A DNA stretch of 64,000 nt from VRUE01 sp963780815 (GTDB lineage Bacteria; Actinomycetota; Thermoleophilia; Solirubrobacterales; 70-9): positions 565,292-629,291 of the forward strand of contig CAWADG010000004.1 of assembly GCA_963780815.1 (NCBI GenBank), in the 5' to 3' direction. Shown piece after piece: positions 33,675 through 41,964 of this stretch. Within the stretch, counting starts at the first letter, position 1. Each line of letters starts with the position of its first letter. The position numbers and the translations under genes are program-made. The notes beneath the pieces are model-generated. The model made no database searches. It was not told where the DNA came from and worked only from the letters and a program-made list of their open reading frames with translations.

Positions 33675-34234
33675 ACCTCCAGGATCTCCTCTTCCTTTCC
33701 CTTGAGGAGAGCGTCGATCTCCGCGACCGCCTCATCGGTCTGCTTCTGGAGCGCGGTCTCGGCGCGGCGCTCGTCGTCCTCGCCCGCTTCGCCCTCCTTC
33801 TTCAGTTCGCGCAGGTCGTGCATCGTGTCGCGGCGGATGTTGCGCACCGCGACCCTTCCCTCCTCCGCCACCCCGTGGACCACTTTGACCATCTCGCGGC
33901 GGCGCTCCTCGGTCAGCTCCGGGATCCCGAGCCGGATCAGGTTGCCGTCGTTGCTCGGCGTCAGCCCGACATCGGACTCGCGGATCGCCTTCTCGATCGC
34001 CTCGATCGCCGATTTGTCGAACGGAGTCACGGTCAGCAGCCGCGCGTCGGAGGCGGCGATGTTGGCCAGCTGCTTCAGCGGCGTCGGCGAGCCGTAGTAA
34101 TCGACCGTGATCCGGTCGAGCAGATGGGGGGACGCGCGGCCGGTCCGAACGGTCGCGAGCTCGCCGCGGCTCGATTCGACCGATTTCGCCATTCGGTCCT
34201 GGGCGTCCTTGAGCAGCTCGTCGATCAGCTCCAC
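33671..34234 (-). CDS. frr: Ribosome recycling factor
   Basis: 187 residues; with EF-G splits post-termination ribosomes. The three-helix-bundle features are SSRGELATVRTGRASPHLLD (tRNA-mimic domain), ITVDYYGSPTPLKQLANI, the inserted domain with LTVTPFDKSAIEAIEKAI, and the long C-terminal helix LTEERRREMVKVVHGVAEEG. Normal length. It sits 10 bases after pyrH and overlaps uppS by 4 bases. Confidence 0.97.
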   Translation of the reverse strand: MELIDELLKDAQDRMAKSVESSRGELATVRTGRASPHLLDRITVDYYGSPTPLKQLANIAASDARLLTVTPFDKSAIEAIEKAIRESDVGLTPSNDGNLIRLGIPELTEERRREMVKVVHGVAEEGRVAVRNIRRDTMHDLRELKKEGEAGEDDERRAETALQKQTDEAVAEIDALLKGKEEEILEV

Positions 34235-34244
34235 TGGTCCTCTC

Positions 34245-34982
34245 CTAGCCGGCGGGTTCGTTGGAGACCAACGTGCCCACTCTCTCGCCGCCGACGATCC
34301 TATCTATGTTCGACTCGTCCCCCATGTTGAAGACGTAGATCGGGAGGCCGTTGTCCATGCAGAGGGAGAGCGCGGTCGAGTCCATCACCTTCAGGCCTCG
34401 CTCGAGCGCCTCGCGGTGGGAGATCGCGGGGATGAACTCCGCATCGGGGTTGGTCGCCGGGTCGGAGTCGTAGACGCCCTCGACGCCGTTCTTGGCCATC
34501 AGGATCGCTTCGGCGCGGATCTCGAGCGCGCGAAGCGCCGCCGCGGTGTCGGTCGTGAAGAACGGGTTGCCCGTCCCGGCGGCGAAGATCACGACCCTGC
34601 CTTTCTCGAGGTGGCGCATCGCGCGGCGGCGGATGTAGGGCTCGGCGATCTCCTTGACGTCGATCGCCGACATCACCCTGGTGTGCTCGCCGATCGTCTC
34701 CAGCGCGTCCTGCAGCGTCAGCGCGTTGAGGACCGTGGCGAGCATTCCCATGTAGTCGCCGGTCGCGCGGTCCATCCCAGCGGCGGCCGCCTCGAGCCCG
34801 CGGAATATGTTGCCGGCGCCGACGACGATCGCGACCTCCACCCCCCGCGCCCGAACCGCCGCGACCTGGCGGGCGATCCGCTGGACCTCCGAGGCATCGG
34901 TTCCGTACTCGAGGTCTCCCATCAGCGCCTCCCCCGAGAGCTTCAGGAGGATGCGGCCGAACTTGGGATCGGCGTCAGCCAC
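34245..34982 (-). CDS. pyrH: Uridylate kinase
   Basis: 245 residues; phosphorylates UMP to UDP. N-terminal RILLKLSGEALMG and VVGAGNIFRG bind phosphates; the acceptor region has DYMGMLATVLNALTLQDALE, and FAAGTGNPFFTTDTAAALRA is diagnostic of bacterial PyrH. GTG at 34982 overlaps the tsf stop by 8 bases (GTGGCTGA) and places LKLSGEA near residue 14; the longer frame upstream is antisense noise from tsf. Part of the classic rpsB-tsf-pyrH-frr order. Confidence 0.96.
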   Translation of the reverse strand: MADADPKFGRILLKLSGEALMGDLEYGTDASEVQRIARQVAAVRARGVEVAIVVGAGNIFRGLEAAAAGMDRATGDYMGMLATVLNALTLQDALETIGEHTRVMSAIDVKEIAEPYIRRRAMRHLEKGRVVIFAAGTGNPFFTTDTAAALRALEIRAEAILMAKNGVEGVYDSDPATNPDAEFIPAISHREALERGLKVMDSTALSLCMDNGLPIYVFNMGDESNIDRIVGGERVGTLVSNEPAG

Positions 34983-35577
34983 CGACGCGGAAGTAGGCGA
35001 ACCTGGCGATCCGGATGTTCTCGCCCGTCTTCGCCGCCATCTCCTGGCGCAGCTCCTCGATCGATTTCGAGTCGTGCTTCTCGGCGTTGACGTGGGACTG
35101 GTCGAGGAGGGCGACCTCCTTCGCCCACTTGGCGAGCTGTCCCTCGACGATTTTCTCGACGACGTTGTCCGGTTTGCCGTCCTCGCGGGCCTTCTCCTCG
35201 AAGACGCGCCGCTCGGCCTCCCGCTCCTCCTCGGGGATCTCCTCGGAGGAGACGTACTGCGGGGCGGTCGCCGCGATGTGCAGCGCGACCTCGTAGGCAA
35301 AGGCCCTGAAGTCCTCGTTGCGGGCGACGAAGTCGGTCTCGCACTGGACTTCGACCATCGCCCCGACCTTGTCGTTGGCGTGGATATAGGAGGAGACGAC
35401 GCCCTCGTCGGTGCCGCGCCCCTCGCGCTTGGCAGCCGAGGCCTGGCCCTTGACCCTGAGGATCTCGACCGCACGGTCGGTGTCCCCGCCGGCCTCGGCG
35501 AGCGCCGCTTTGCAGTCCATCATCGCCGCCCCGGTCCGATCCCGCAGCGCCTTCACGTCGGCCGCGGAGACGGTCAC
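34975..35577 (-). CDS. tsf: Elongation factor Ts, short form
   Basis: 200 residues; nucleotide exchange factor for EF-Tu. The N-terminal UBA-like domain has VKALRDRTGAAMMDCKAALA and AVEILRVKG; the core includes IHANDKVGAMVEVQCETDFV ending in FVARNEDF, and VALHIAATAPQYVS. At 200 residues it lacks most of the second core subdomain found in longer forms (about 280), comparable to the short Thermus type. The Asp-Phe EF-Tu contact (TDFV) is intact. Overlaps rpsB by 4 and pyrH by 8 bases. Confidence 0.95.
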   Translation of the reverse strand: MTVSAADVKALRDRTGAAMMDCKAALAEAGGDTDRAVEILRVKGQASAAKREGRGTDEGVVSSYIHANDKVGAMVEVQCETDFVARNEDFRAFAYEVALHIAATAPQYVSSEEIPEEEREAERRVFEEKAREDGKPDNVVEKIVEGQLAKWAKEVALLDQSHVNAEKHDSKSIEELRQEMAAKTGENIRIARFAYFRVGG

Positions 35578-36533
35578 GACTGCCCTTTCGTCGAAGCGGC
35601 GGCAGGAGACGCATCTGTCGGCGAGGGGGCGGGCGGCGCGCCTGCACCCTGGGCGTCTGTCTCATTTGTCCCTCCCGCGGCAGGACCCGCGGGCCGGGGC
35701 TCCTGGGCAGCGGCTGCCGCCGCGGCCGCCTGCGCCGCCTGCTCGGCCTCGAGCCGCGCTTTCTCCTCTTCCTCCCGCTTCTTCCGCTCTTCCTCCTCCT
35801 TGCGACGGCGCTCCATTTCCTCGGCGATCCGCCGTTCCTCCTGCTCGCGCCAGGCGCCGGCGCCGGTCTCGATCGCGCTCCCGATCGTCCCGATAACGAG
35901 CTCGCAGGAGCGGATCGCGTCGTCGTTGCCCGGGATCACGTAGTCGATCTGGGTCGGGTCGCAGTTGGTGTCGACGAGGCCGATGATCGGGATCCTCAGC
36001 CGCACCGCCTCGCGCACCGCGATCTCCTCCGTTTTCAGGTCGGTGACGAAGACCGCGTCCGGCAGGCGGTCCATGTCACGGACGCCGCCGAGGTTGTAAT
36101 CGAGCTTGGTGAGCTCGGCCTGCATCCCCATCCGCTCCTTGGTCGGCAGCAGGTCGAGTTTGCCCTCCTCCTGCCACCCGGTCAGCTCGTGCAGGCGGGA
36201 GATCCGCGCCGAGATCGTGTTGAAGTTGGTCAGCAGGCCGCCGAGCCAGCGCTGGCTCACGTACGGCATCTTGCAGCGCTGCGCCCACGATTCGACCGCG
36301 CCGCGCGCCTGCTTCTTGGTTCCGACGAACAGGACGGTGCCGCCGCCGGAAGCGAGCTCGCCGGCGAACCGGCGCGCATTCTCCAGCAGCCCCTCCGTCT
36401 GGACGAGGTCGATGATGTGGATCCCGTCCAGCTCGCCGAATATGTAGCGGCGCATGTTCGGGTTCCAGCGCCGCGTCTGGTGTCCGAAATGGACTCCAGC
36501 CTCGAGCAGCTCTTTGAGGCCAGCCTCTGGCAT
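35574..36533 (-). CDS. rpsB: 30S ribosomal protein S2 with long C-terminal extension
   Basis: 319 residues. Residues 1-230 are ordinary S2: LLEAGVHFGHQTRRWNP, GELDGIHIIDLVQT, FVGTKKQARGAVESWAQR, YVSQRWLGGLLTNF and VDTNCDPTQIDYVIPGNDDA. From about residue 236 an extra 85 residues follow: a highly charged helix (EEMERRRKEEEERKKREEEE) running into Ala-rich and then Pro/Ala/Ser/Thr-rich sequence. AAGGAG lies just upstream of the start. The 131-base upstream gap from rluD holds a minus-strand TACAAT that may be its promoter -10. First gene of the rpsB-tsf-pyrH-frr-uppS-cdsA-dxr-rseP run. Confidence 0.95.
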   Translation of the reverse strand: MPEAGLKELLEAGVHFGHQTRRWNPNMRRYIFGELDGIHIIDLVQTEGLLENARRFAGELASGGGTVLFVGTKKQARGAVESWAQRCKMPYVSQRWLGGLLTNFNTISARISRLHELTGWQEEGKLDLLPTKERMGMQAELTKLDYNLGGVRDMDRLPDAVFVTDLKTEEIAVREAVRLRIPIIGLVDTNCDPTQIDYVIPGNDDAIRSCELVIGTIGSAIETGAGAWREQEERRIAEEMERRRKEEEERKKREEEEKARLEAEQAAQAAAAAAAAQEPRPAGPAAGGTNETDAQGAGAPPAPSPTDASPAAASTKGQS

Positions 36534-36664
36534 TTTCAGATGTCTCCTTGGGTTTGGTGCTACCCCACCGCTCTGACCGGGGATTCGGCCGCTGCCGATC
36601 AGGATCCGGGGCGATACGGCGGGGGTCGGTTGAAGGGCCAGGGATTGTAGAGGGGTGGCCCGGG

Positions 36665-37342
36665 TCAGGCCCCGCGAGCGGCCTCCAGGGCCGCCGCGAG
36701 GTCCCCGGGCAGCTCGGAGGAGAAGGCCAGCTCGGCGCCGGTGACGGGGTGGGTGAAGGCCAGCCTATGGGCGTGGAGGAAGGGCCGCTCGAGCCCGTAG
36801 CGGCTCTCGCCGCCGTAGGTCGGGTCGCCGAGGAGAGGGTGGTCGATCGCCGCGAAGTGGGCGCGGATCTGGTGCGTGCGGCCGGTCTCCAGGCGCGCCT
36901 CGATGAGGGTCTCGCGGGGGAGCAGCTCGAGCACCGTGAAGTGGGTCCGGGCCTGGCGCGAGGCGGCACCGGACACCGCCATCCTGTGGCGCTGGCGGGC
37001 GGCGCGGCCGATCGGCGCGTCGATCGTCCCCGATCGCGACGGCAGCCGGCCGCCGGCGAGCGCGATGTAGATGCGCTCCACCTCACGGCGACGGACCTGC
37101 GCCTGAAGCGCCCGCAGCGCGTCCTCATCACGGGCGACGACCATCAGCCCGCTCGTCCCCTTGTCGAGGCGGTGGACTATCCCCGGCCGCTCGGGCTCGC
37201 CACCGCCGAGGATCTCGCCGAGCTCGTCGACGAGCGTCGGGCCCGAGTGCGACGGCGCCGGGTGCACCACCAGGCCCGCGGGCTTGTCGACCACGGCGAG
37301 CGACTCGTCGATGTGGACGATGCGCAGCTCGCCGTCGGTCAT
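36665..37342 (-). CDS. rluD: RluD-type pseudouridine synthase without S4 domain
   Basis: 225 residues; isomerises uridines in rRNA (RluA family). The catalytic Asp60 is in GIVHRLDKGTSGLMVVA; other motifs are VVDKPAGLVVHPAP, RETLIEARLETGRTHQIRAH and HPLLGDPTYGG. The usual N-terminal S4 RNA-binding domain is absent: the sequence begins directly at the catalytic fold. ATG at 37342 overlaps the lspA stop (ATGA); the longer frame upstream is antisense to nothing conserved and is rejected. Pairing with lspA is a widespread bacterial arrangement. Confidence 0.92.
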   Translation of the reverse strand: MTDGELRIVHIDESLAVVDKPAGLVVHPAPSHSGPTLVDELGEILGGGEPERPGIVHRLDKGTSGLMVVARDEDALRALQAQVRRREVERIYIALAGGRLPSRSGTIDAPIGRAARQRHRMAVSGAASRQARTHFTVLELLPRETLIEARLETGRTHQIRAHFAAIDHPLLGDPTYGGESRYGLERPFLHAHRLAFTHPVTGAELAFSSELPGDLAAALEAARGA

Positions 37343-37794
37343 CGCGGCTCCCCGGTCAGGCTCAGCGCCAGCAGCACCACGCCGAGGGTGATCGAGACGT
37401 CGGCGAGGTTGAAGGGGGGCCAGGTGAAGATGTCGACGTAGTCGGTCACCGCATCGGCCCGGATCCGGTCGGCGAGGTTGCCCAGGGCGCCGCCGGCGAG
37501 GAGGCCCACCGCCACCCACAACCAGGGCCGGGTCGGATCGCGTGAGAAGAGCCAGCCGATGAACGCCAGGCTGCCCAGCGCGAAGACGACCAGCAGGCCA
37601 CCGCCGTCGCCGGCGAGGCCGAAGGCGACGCCGCTGTTGTGGGCGAGGGTGAGGCCGAACGGGCCGAGGACGTCGACGTGCTCGCCGGGGTAGATGTTGG
37701 CCTCGATCGCGGCCTTGACCCCCTGATCGATCGCGACGACGAATCCGCAGAGCGCGCCGGCGAGGCGCCAGGCACGACCGCGTCCCACCCTCAC
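37339..37794 (-). CDS. lspA: Lipoprotein signal peptidase (SPase II)
   Basis: 151 residues with four hydrophobic segments; removes signal peptides from diacylated prolipoproteins, for example the one encoded at 9.65 kb. The two catalytic aspartates lie in GNLADRIRADAVTDYVD and FNLADVSITLG, and the conserved AIDQGVKAA and LAHNSGVAFGL are present. Start overlaps the yggT-family stop by 4 bases, and its own stop overlaps rluD. Confidence 0.95.
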   Translation of the reverse strand: MRVGRGRAWRLAGALCGFVVAIDQGVKAAIEANIYPGEHVDVLGPFGLTLAHNSGVAFGLAGDGGGLLVVFALGSLAFIGWLFSRDPTRPWLWVAVGLLAGGALGNLADRIRADAVTDYVDIFTWPPFNLADVSITLGVVLLALSLTGEPR

Positions 37795-38093
37795 CCCGCG
37801 ATCAGGCTGACGACCACGACCCGCAGCACGACGAGGACGATGATCGCGATCATCGGGCTCAGGTCGAGGGCGAAGCCGCTGCCGCCGATCGGCGGCAGCA
37901 CTCGCCTGAAGAGGTTGATGTATGGGTCTGTCGTCTCGGTGACGAAGTCGAGGCAGGCGCGGAGCACCCGGTTGTAGGGCATTCGAGGGACCCAGGAGAT
38001 CAGCACCCGGATCAGGATCAGGACGATGTAGACGAGGAACAGGGCGGCGACGTATTCGGCGACGTCGTCGCGGGTCAGCGCGACGGGGATCAC
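37791..38093 (-). CDS. yggT: YggT family membrane protein
   Basis: 100 residues, two transmembrane helices (AALFLVYIVLILIRVLISW and MIAIIVLVVLRVVVVSL) flanking the family signature DFVTETTDPYINLFRRVLPP. In many Gram-positives this gene lies beside sepF and contributes to division or osmotic tolerance; the molecular role is unsettled. Overlaps proC and lspA by 4 bases each. Confidence 0.93.
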   Translation of the reverse strand: MIPVALTRDDVAEYVAALFLVYIVLILIRVLISWVPRMPYNRVLRACLDFVTETTDPYINLFRRVLPPIGGSGFALDLSPMIAIIVLVVLRVVVVSLIAG

Positions 38094-38833
38094 GGCCTCA
38101 TCCTCTCCAGCGAGGCCCTGACCGCGGCGGCGAACGCGTCACGCGCCCCCTCGCGGTCGAGCGCCTCGAGCCCCGCCTCGGTGCTGCCCCCCGGGGATGC
38201 CACCGCCCTCCGTACCTCGGCCGGGTCGCGGCTCTCGAGCAGCTCGGCGGTGCCCGCCGCGGTCTCGACGACGAGTTCACGGGCGAGGGCGTCGTCGAGC
38301 CCCGCCTCGGCGCCGGCGTCGGCGAGGGCCTCGACCGCGAGGGCGAGGTATGCCGGTGCGCAACCCATCACCGCGGTCGCCGCATCGAACTGCCCGTCCG
38401 GCAGGTCCACCGTCTTGCCGAGGAGGTCGAGGAGCGCCCTGACCTCGGCCGAGTCGCCGCCGGAGACACAGAGGACGCCCCTCCGCACCTCGACCGCGAC
38501 GTTCGGCATCACCCGGAAGACGTCGGCGTTGGGGAACGCGGCCCGGACGGTCTCGAGCGAGGTCGCGCCGAGCAGGGAGACGAGCGGCGCAGGTGTCTCG
38601 CCGATTTCGGCGGCGACGTCACCGAGGCGCGCGGGCTTGACCGCGAGGACGATTACGTCGGCGGCCTCGCCGAGCTCCGCGTTCGACCCGACGGCCCTGC
38701 CGTCGACCTCGGCCGCCAACTCCTCGGCCCTGCCGGACCCGGAGTCGGTGAACAGCATCTTGTCGACCGCCCCGACCCAGCCGCGGGCCATCGCCGCGGC
38801 CATGCTGCCCGAGCCTATGAAGCCGACAACCAT
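38090..38833 (-). CDS. proC: Pyrroline-5-carboxylate reductase
   Basis: 247 residues; last step of proline synthesis. N-terminal VVGFIGSGSMAAAMARGW binds NAD(P)H; VIVLAVKPARLGDV and FRVMPNVAVEVRRG follow. The C-terminal helical domain has the family signature spread over VETAAGTAELL and VASPGGSTEAGLEALDREG. Start ATG lies 36 bases after the sepF stop. ProC is often found in this division-linked cluster. Confidence 0.95.
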   Translation of the reverse strand: MVVGFIGSGSMAAAMARGWVGAVDKMLFTDSGSGRAEELAAEVDGRAVGSNAELGEAADVIVLAVKPARLGDVAAEIGETPAPLVSLLGATSLETVRAAFPNADVFRVMPNVAVEVRRGVLCVSGGDSAEVRALLDLLGKTVDLPDGQFDAATAVMGCAPAYLALAVEALADAGAEAGLDDALARELVVETAAGTAELLESRDPAEVRRAVASPGGSTEAGLEALDREGARDAFAAAVRASLERMRP

Positions 38834-38869
38834 GGCTCGCAGCCTAGTGGCGGGCGGCGCGAAGGCGGT

Positions 38870-39409
38870 CTATGACTGGTTGAAGAAGCCTTTGTCGAGG
38901 AGGCGTGCCTTCTCCTCGGCGGAGACCTCGACGTTGCGCGGCGTCAGCAGGAAGATCTTCTCGGCGATCCGCTGCATGCCCCCGTCGAGCGCGTACGTCA
39001 GGCCGGAGCTGAAGTCGATCATCCGCTTCGATAGCTCGTGATCGGTCGTCTGCAGGTTGAGGATCACCGGCACCTTGCGCTTGAACTGGTCGGCGACCTG
39101 CTGGGCGTCGTTGAAGTTGCGGGGGATCACGAGGTGGACCTGGACGTCGGAGTCCCCGTTGCCGACCGGCCGCAGGACGCGGGTTCGGGATGCGGCGATC
39201 GGCTCGTCGTCGGCGAAGATGTCGTCGATCTCGTCGCGCCGGGCCCGCCGCGAGGTGGGCAGCCGCCGGACCTGGCCGGAGTCGCGGCCGCCGTCGACGT
39301 CGTCCTCGGAGTCGGGAATGAATTCTTCCTCGTACTCCGGGCCGTAGTCGTGGTCTTCGGCGAGACCGAAGTAGACAAGCGCTTTATGCCATGTGTCTCG
39401 GAGTGCCAT
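38870..39409 (-). CDS. sepF: Cell division protein SepF
   Basis: 179 residues; membrane anchor for FtsZ in Gram-positives. An N-terminal amphipathic helix (RDTWHKALVYFGLAED) is followed by an acidic disordered linker (EEEFIPDSEDDVDGGRD). The C-terminal SepF fold has VHLVIPRNFNDAQQVADQF, VPVILNLQTTDHELSKRMID and FSSGLTYALDGGMQRIAEKI ending FLLTP. It lies in yggS-sepF-proC-yggT order as in other actinobacteria; ftsZ itself is outside the window. Confidence 0.96.
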   Translation of the reverse strand: MALRDTWHKALVYFGLAEDHDYGPEYEEEFIPDSEDDVDGGRDSGQVRRLPTSRRARRDEIDDIFADDEPIAASRTRVLRPVGNGDSDVQVHLVIPRNFNDAQQVADQFKRKVPVILNLQTTDHELSKRMIDFSSGLTYALDGGMQRIAEKIFLLTPRNVEVSAEEKARLLDKGFFNQS

Positions 39410-39466
39410 ATCAGCGCATCATTCGGCTTTGAGCGGCCAATTCCTTTGCCAATTATGCAGCAGTCG

Positions 39467-40099
39467 TCACATGTAGAGCGTGGTTCCGAGCCTGACGATC
39501 GTCGCGCCCTCCGCAACCGCGACCTCCCAGTCCTGTGAGGTCCCCATCGAGAGCCGCCCGAGCCCGTGTTCGGCGGCCAACTCGGCGAGGCGGGCGAAGT
39601 GCGGGCGCGACGCCTCCGGGTCCTGGCTGAAGGGCGGCATCGTCATCAATCCCGAGACCCGCACCGGGCAGCGCTCGATGAACCTGCCGAGCTCGGCGGG
39701 GGCGATTCCCGCCTTTCCCTCCTCACCGGCGACGTTCACCTCGACCAGCACCTCCGTCTCCGGGCCCCCGTGACGGCCGAGCTGCTCCAGCGCGGAGTCG
39801 GTCGCGACCGAGTGGATCAGGCGGCAGATCGGCAGCAGCTGCTTCACCTTGCGGCTCTGGAGGGCACCGATGAAGTCCCACTCGAAAGCGTCTCCCCACC
39901 GCTCCCGCTTTGCCGCCATGTCCTGCTGCCGGTTCTCGCCGACCAGCGTCACCCCCGCCTCGGCGAGCACGCCCATCTCCTCCAGGGGCACGTACTTCGT
40001 CGCCGCCAGGATCTCGACCCGGTCGCCGGCCACCTCCCTCGCGCGCTCGAGGTTGGCGGCCACCTTCGCGGCCTCGATCCCTTCGATCAGCCCCGGCAC
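39467..40099 (-). CDS. yggS: PLP homeostasis protein (YggS/PROSC family)
   Basis: 210 residues, fold-type III PLP-binding protein. The Schiff-base lysine is Lys35 in ILAATKYVP; GENRQQDMAAK, WDFIGALQSRKVKQLL, HSVATDSALEQL and LMTMPPFSQDPEASRPHF follow, and the phosphate-binding LSMGTSQDWEVAVAEGA is near the end. GTG at 40099 starts one base after the pgeF stop; the longer frame upstream is antisense-like and rejected. Confidence 0.94.
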   Translation of the reverse strand: MPGLIEGIEAAKVAANLERAREVAGDRVEILAATKYVPLEEMGVLAEAGVTLVGENRQQDMAAKRERWGDAFEWDFIGALQSRKVKQLLPICRLIHSVATDSALEQLGRHGGPETEVLVEVNVAGEEGKAGIAPAELGRFIERCPVRVSGLMTMPPFSQDPEASRPHFARLAELAAEHGLGRLSMGTSQDWEVAVAEGATIVRLGTTLYM

Positions 40100-40100
40100 C

Positions 40101-40844
40101 TCAGCCCCCCTCGACCCAGGCGACTCCCGCCTGGCGCCCGGTCGTGCCGGCATCGCGGCGATGGGAGAAGAAGCGCTCCTCTTCGCAGCTGGTGCAGAGC
40201 TCGGCGACCTCGACCCGGGTGGCGCCGGCGTCGACCAGTAACCTGCGGGCGACGGCGGTGAGGTCCAGTGTCGGGCCCGGCGCGTCGATGCCGAGGGCCG
40301 CGAAGGCGGCGAGGACGTCCTCGCCGACCTCGTAGCAGCAGGGTCCGATCCCGGGCCCGATCGCGGCGTCCGTCGCGGCCACCGCCTCCGCCCCGCGGCC
40401 GATGATCCCGGCAACCAGGCCGCGCCAACCGCAGTGGAGCATCGCGACCCCGCCGGGGCCCGCGAGGGCAATCGGAAGGCAGTCCGCGACGAGCACCAGC
40501 GGGGCCAGGCCGGGCTCGACCGCGACCTGGCCGTCGACCTCGGCGATCACGCCACCGGGAGCGGCGTAGGGGCTCGGGGACTGGCGCTCGAGGTGGACGG
40601 CGACCTCGCCCCCGTGGACCTGGCGCCCCATCAGGACCCTCTCGGGGTCGAGGTCGAGCGCGGCGGCGAGCCTGCGGCGGTTCTCGGCCACCACGCCCGA
40701 CTCGTCCCCGGTGAGGATGCCGAGGTTGAGGCTCGCGAACGGCTCCCTGCTGGCGCCGCCGATCCTCGTCGAGAACGCAACCCGGGCTCCTGTCGCCAGG
40801 TCGGCCTCGAGCCACTCGACGCCGTCCCGGCTACGCCACTCCAT
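40101..40844 (-). CDS. pgeF: Peptidoglycan editing factor / multicopper polyphenol oxidase family (YfiH)
   Basis: 247 residues of the YfiH/LACC1 family, with reported purine nucleoside phosphorylase activity and a role in removing wrongly incorporated serine from peptidoglycan precursors. Metal-binding residues lie in MGRQVHGGEV (His), LVLVADCLPIAL (Cys), AMLHCGWRGLV (His) and GPGIGPCCYEVG. The start overlaps the end of the CCA/PAP gene by 14 bases. Substrate in this organism is not established. Confidence 0.92.
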   Translation of the reverse strand: MEWRSRDGVEWLEADLATGARVAFSTRIGGASREPFASLNLGILTGDESGVVAENRRRLAAALDLDPERVLMGRQVHGGEVAVHLERQSPSPYAAPGGVIAEVDGQVAVEPGLAPLVLVADCLPIALAGPGGVAMLHCGWRGLVAGIIGRGAEAVAATDAAIGPGIGPCCYEVGEDVLAAFAALGIDAPGPTLDLTAVARRLLVDAGATRVEVAELCTSCEEERFFSHRRDAGTTGRQAGVAWVEGG

Positions 40845-41961
40845 CGGCCCCCCGTGCCGCCTCGAGCGCAGCCTCGAGCTCCCGGTCCCTGCCGGAGAGC
40901 CCGTCGTCGAGCTTCCGTCTCAGCGCCCCCTTCAGGCCGTGCCCGACGGCCGGCCCCTCCGGGATCCCGGCCGCGATCAGGTCGGCTCCGTCGATCTCGA
41001 GGCTGACGCCGCGCCAATCGAGCAGGTACCGGTCGAGCCACTCGGCCCCCATCGCCCGCGCCAGGGCGAGCTCGAGTGGGTCCCTGCCGGCGACCGCCTC
41101 GACCGCCTCCGAGGGCCGGTCCGGGGCAAGAGCGGCGAGGCCTTCGGCGGCCCCGACCGGGCCGAGGGCGGCGGCAAGGATCGCGTCGGGCCGCGAACCG
41201 AATCCCTCCCACGGCGGTTCGGTAAGAAGATCATCGACGCGGGCGGCGAGCTCGAGGCCGCCGTCGCGAAACTCGACCAGGCCCCACTCCGCAAGCAGCG
41301 CCAGCGCGCGCAGTGCCTCCGGCCCGGCCGCGATCCGCCGCAGGTCGGCTGCTCGGCGGTTGGCGGAGACGGTCTCGAGGTCCGCCTCGACGAGGAGGGC
41401 GGCGGTCTCCGGCTCCGGCTCGAGGCCGAACCGGGCCGCGTACCGTGCCGCGCGGAGCGCCCTCGTCGGGTCATCGCGGAACGAGCCCGGGTGGAGGATC
41501 CGGAGCATCCCGGCCTCGAGGTCGGCCCTGCCGCCGTGGGGATCGATCAGGTCCGGCGTCCCTTGAAGCGGGACCGCCATCGCGTTGATCGTGAAGTCGC
41601 GGCGGGCGAGGTCGGTCTCGATGTCGGGCGCGGGCTCGACCTCCGGCAGCGCCCCGGGCTCGGGGTAGGACTCGGCGCGGGCCGCGGCGATGTCGACACG
41701 ATGCCCGTCGAGGATCGCCTTCGCGGTCCCGAAGCGCTCGTGCTCGGTCCACTCGGCCCCGAGCCCCTCGGCGAGCTCGGCGGCGTCGCCGACGACGACG
41801 AGGTCGATGTCGGCGCGTCCATGGCCCAGCAGCAGGTCGCGAACGGCCCCCCCGACAAGGAAGACCGGTGCCGTCGCCGCCTCGGCGACCGGGGCCAGCT
41901 CCGGGTAGGCGTCCGCGATCGCCTTCCCGAGATCCCCGGTCGGCATCAGGGTCGGAGACAT
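40831..41961 (-). CDS. CCA tRNA nucleotidyltransferase / poly(A) polymerase family protein
   Basis: 376 residues, class II nucleotidyltransferase. The head domain has FLVGGAVRDLLLG and ADIDLVVVGDAAELA with the two metal aspartates, then RRDFTINAMAVPL and DDPTRALRAARYAARFGLEP of the neck. The C-terminal third is helical and lacks an HD phosphohydrolase motif. CCA-adding and poly(A)-adding enzymes cannot be separated safely on motifs alone; CCA addition is the more likely role in an actinobacterium. It lies 3 bases upstream of hisF's stop and overlaps pgeF. Confidence 0.88.
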   Translation of the reverse strand: MSPTLMPTGDLGKAIADAYPELAPVAEAATAPVFLVGGAVRDLLLGHGRADIDLVVVGDAAELAEGLGAEWTEHERFGTAKAILDGHRVDIAAARAESYPEPGALPEVEPAPDIETDLARRDFTINAMAVPLQGTPDLIDPHGGRADLEAGMLRILHPGSFRDDPTRALRAARYAARFGLEPEPETAALLVEADLETVSANRRAADLRRIAAGPEALRALALLAEWGLVEFRDGGLELAARVDDLLTEPPWEGFGSRPDAILAAALGPVGAAEGLAALAPDRPSEAVEAVAGRDPLELALARAMGAEWLDRYLLDWRGVSLEIDGADLIAAGIPEGPAVGHGLKGALRRKLDDGLSGRDRELEAALEAARGADGVA

Positions 41962-41964
41962 CGC

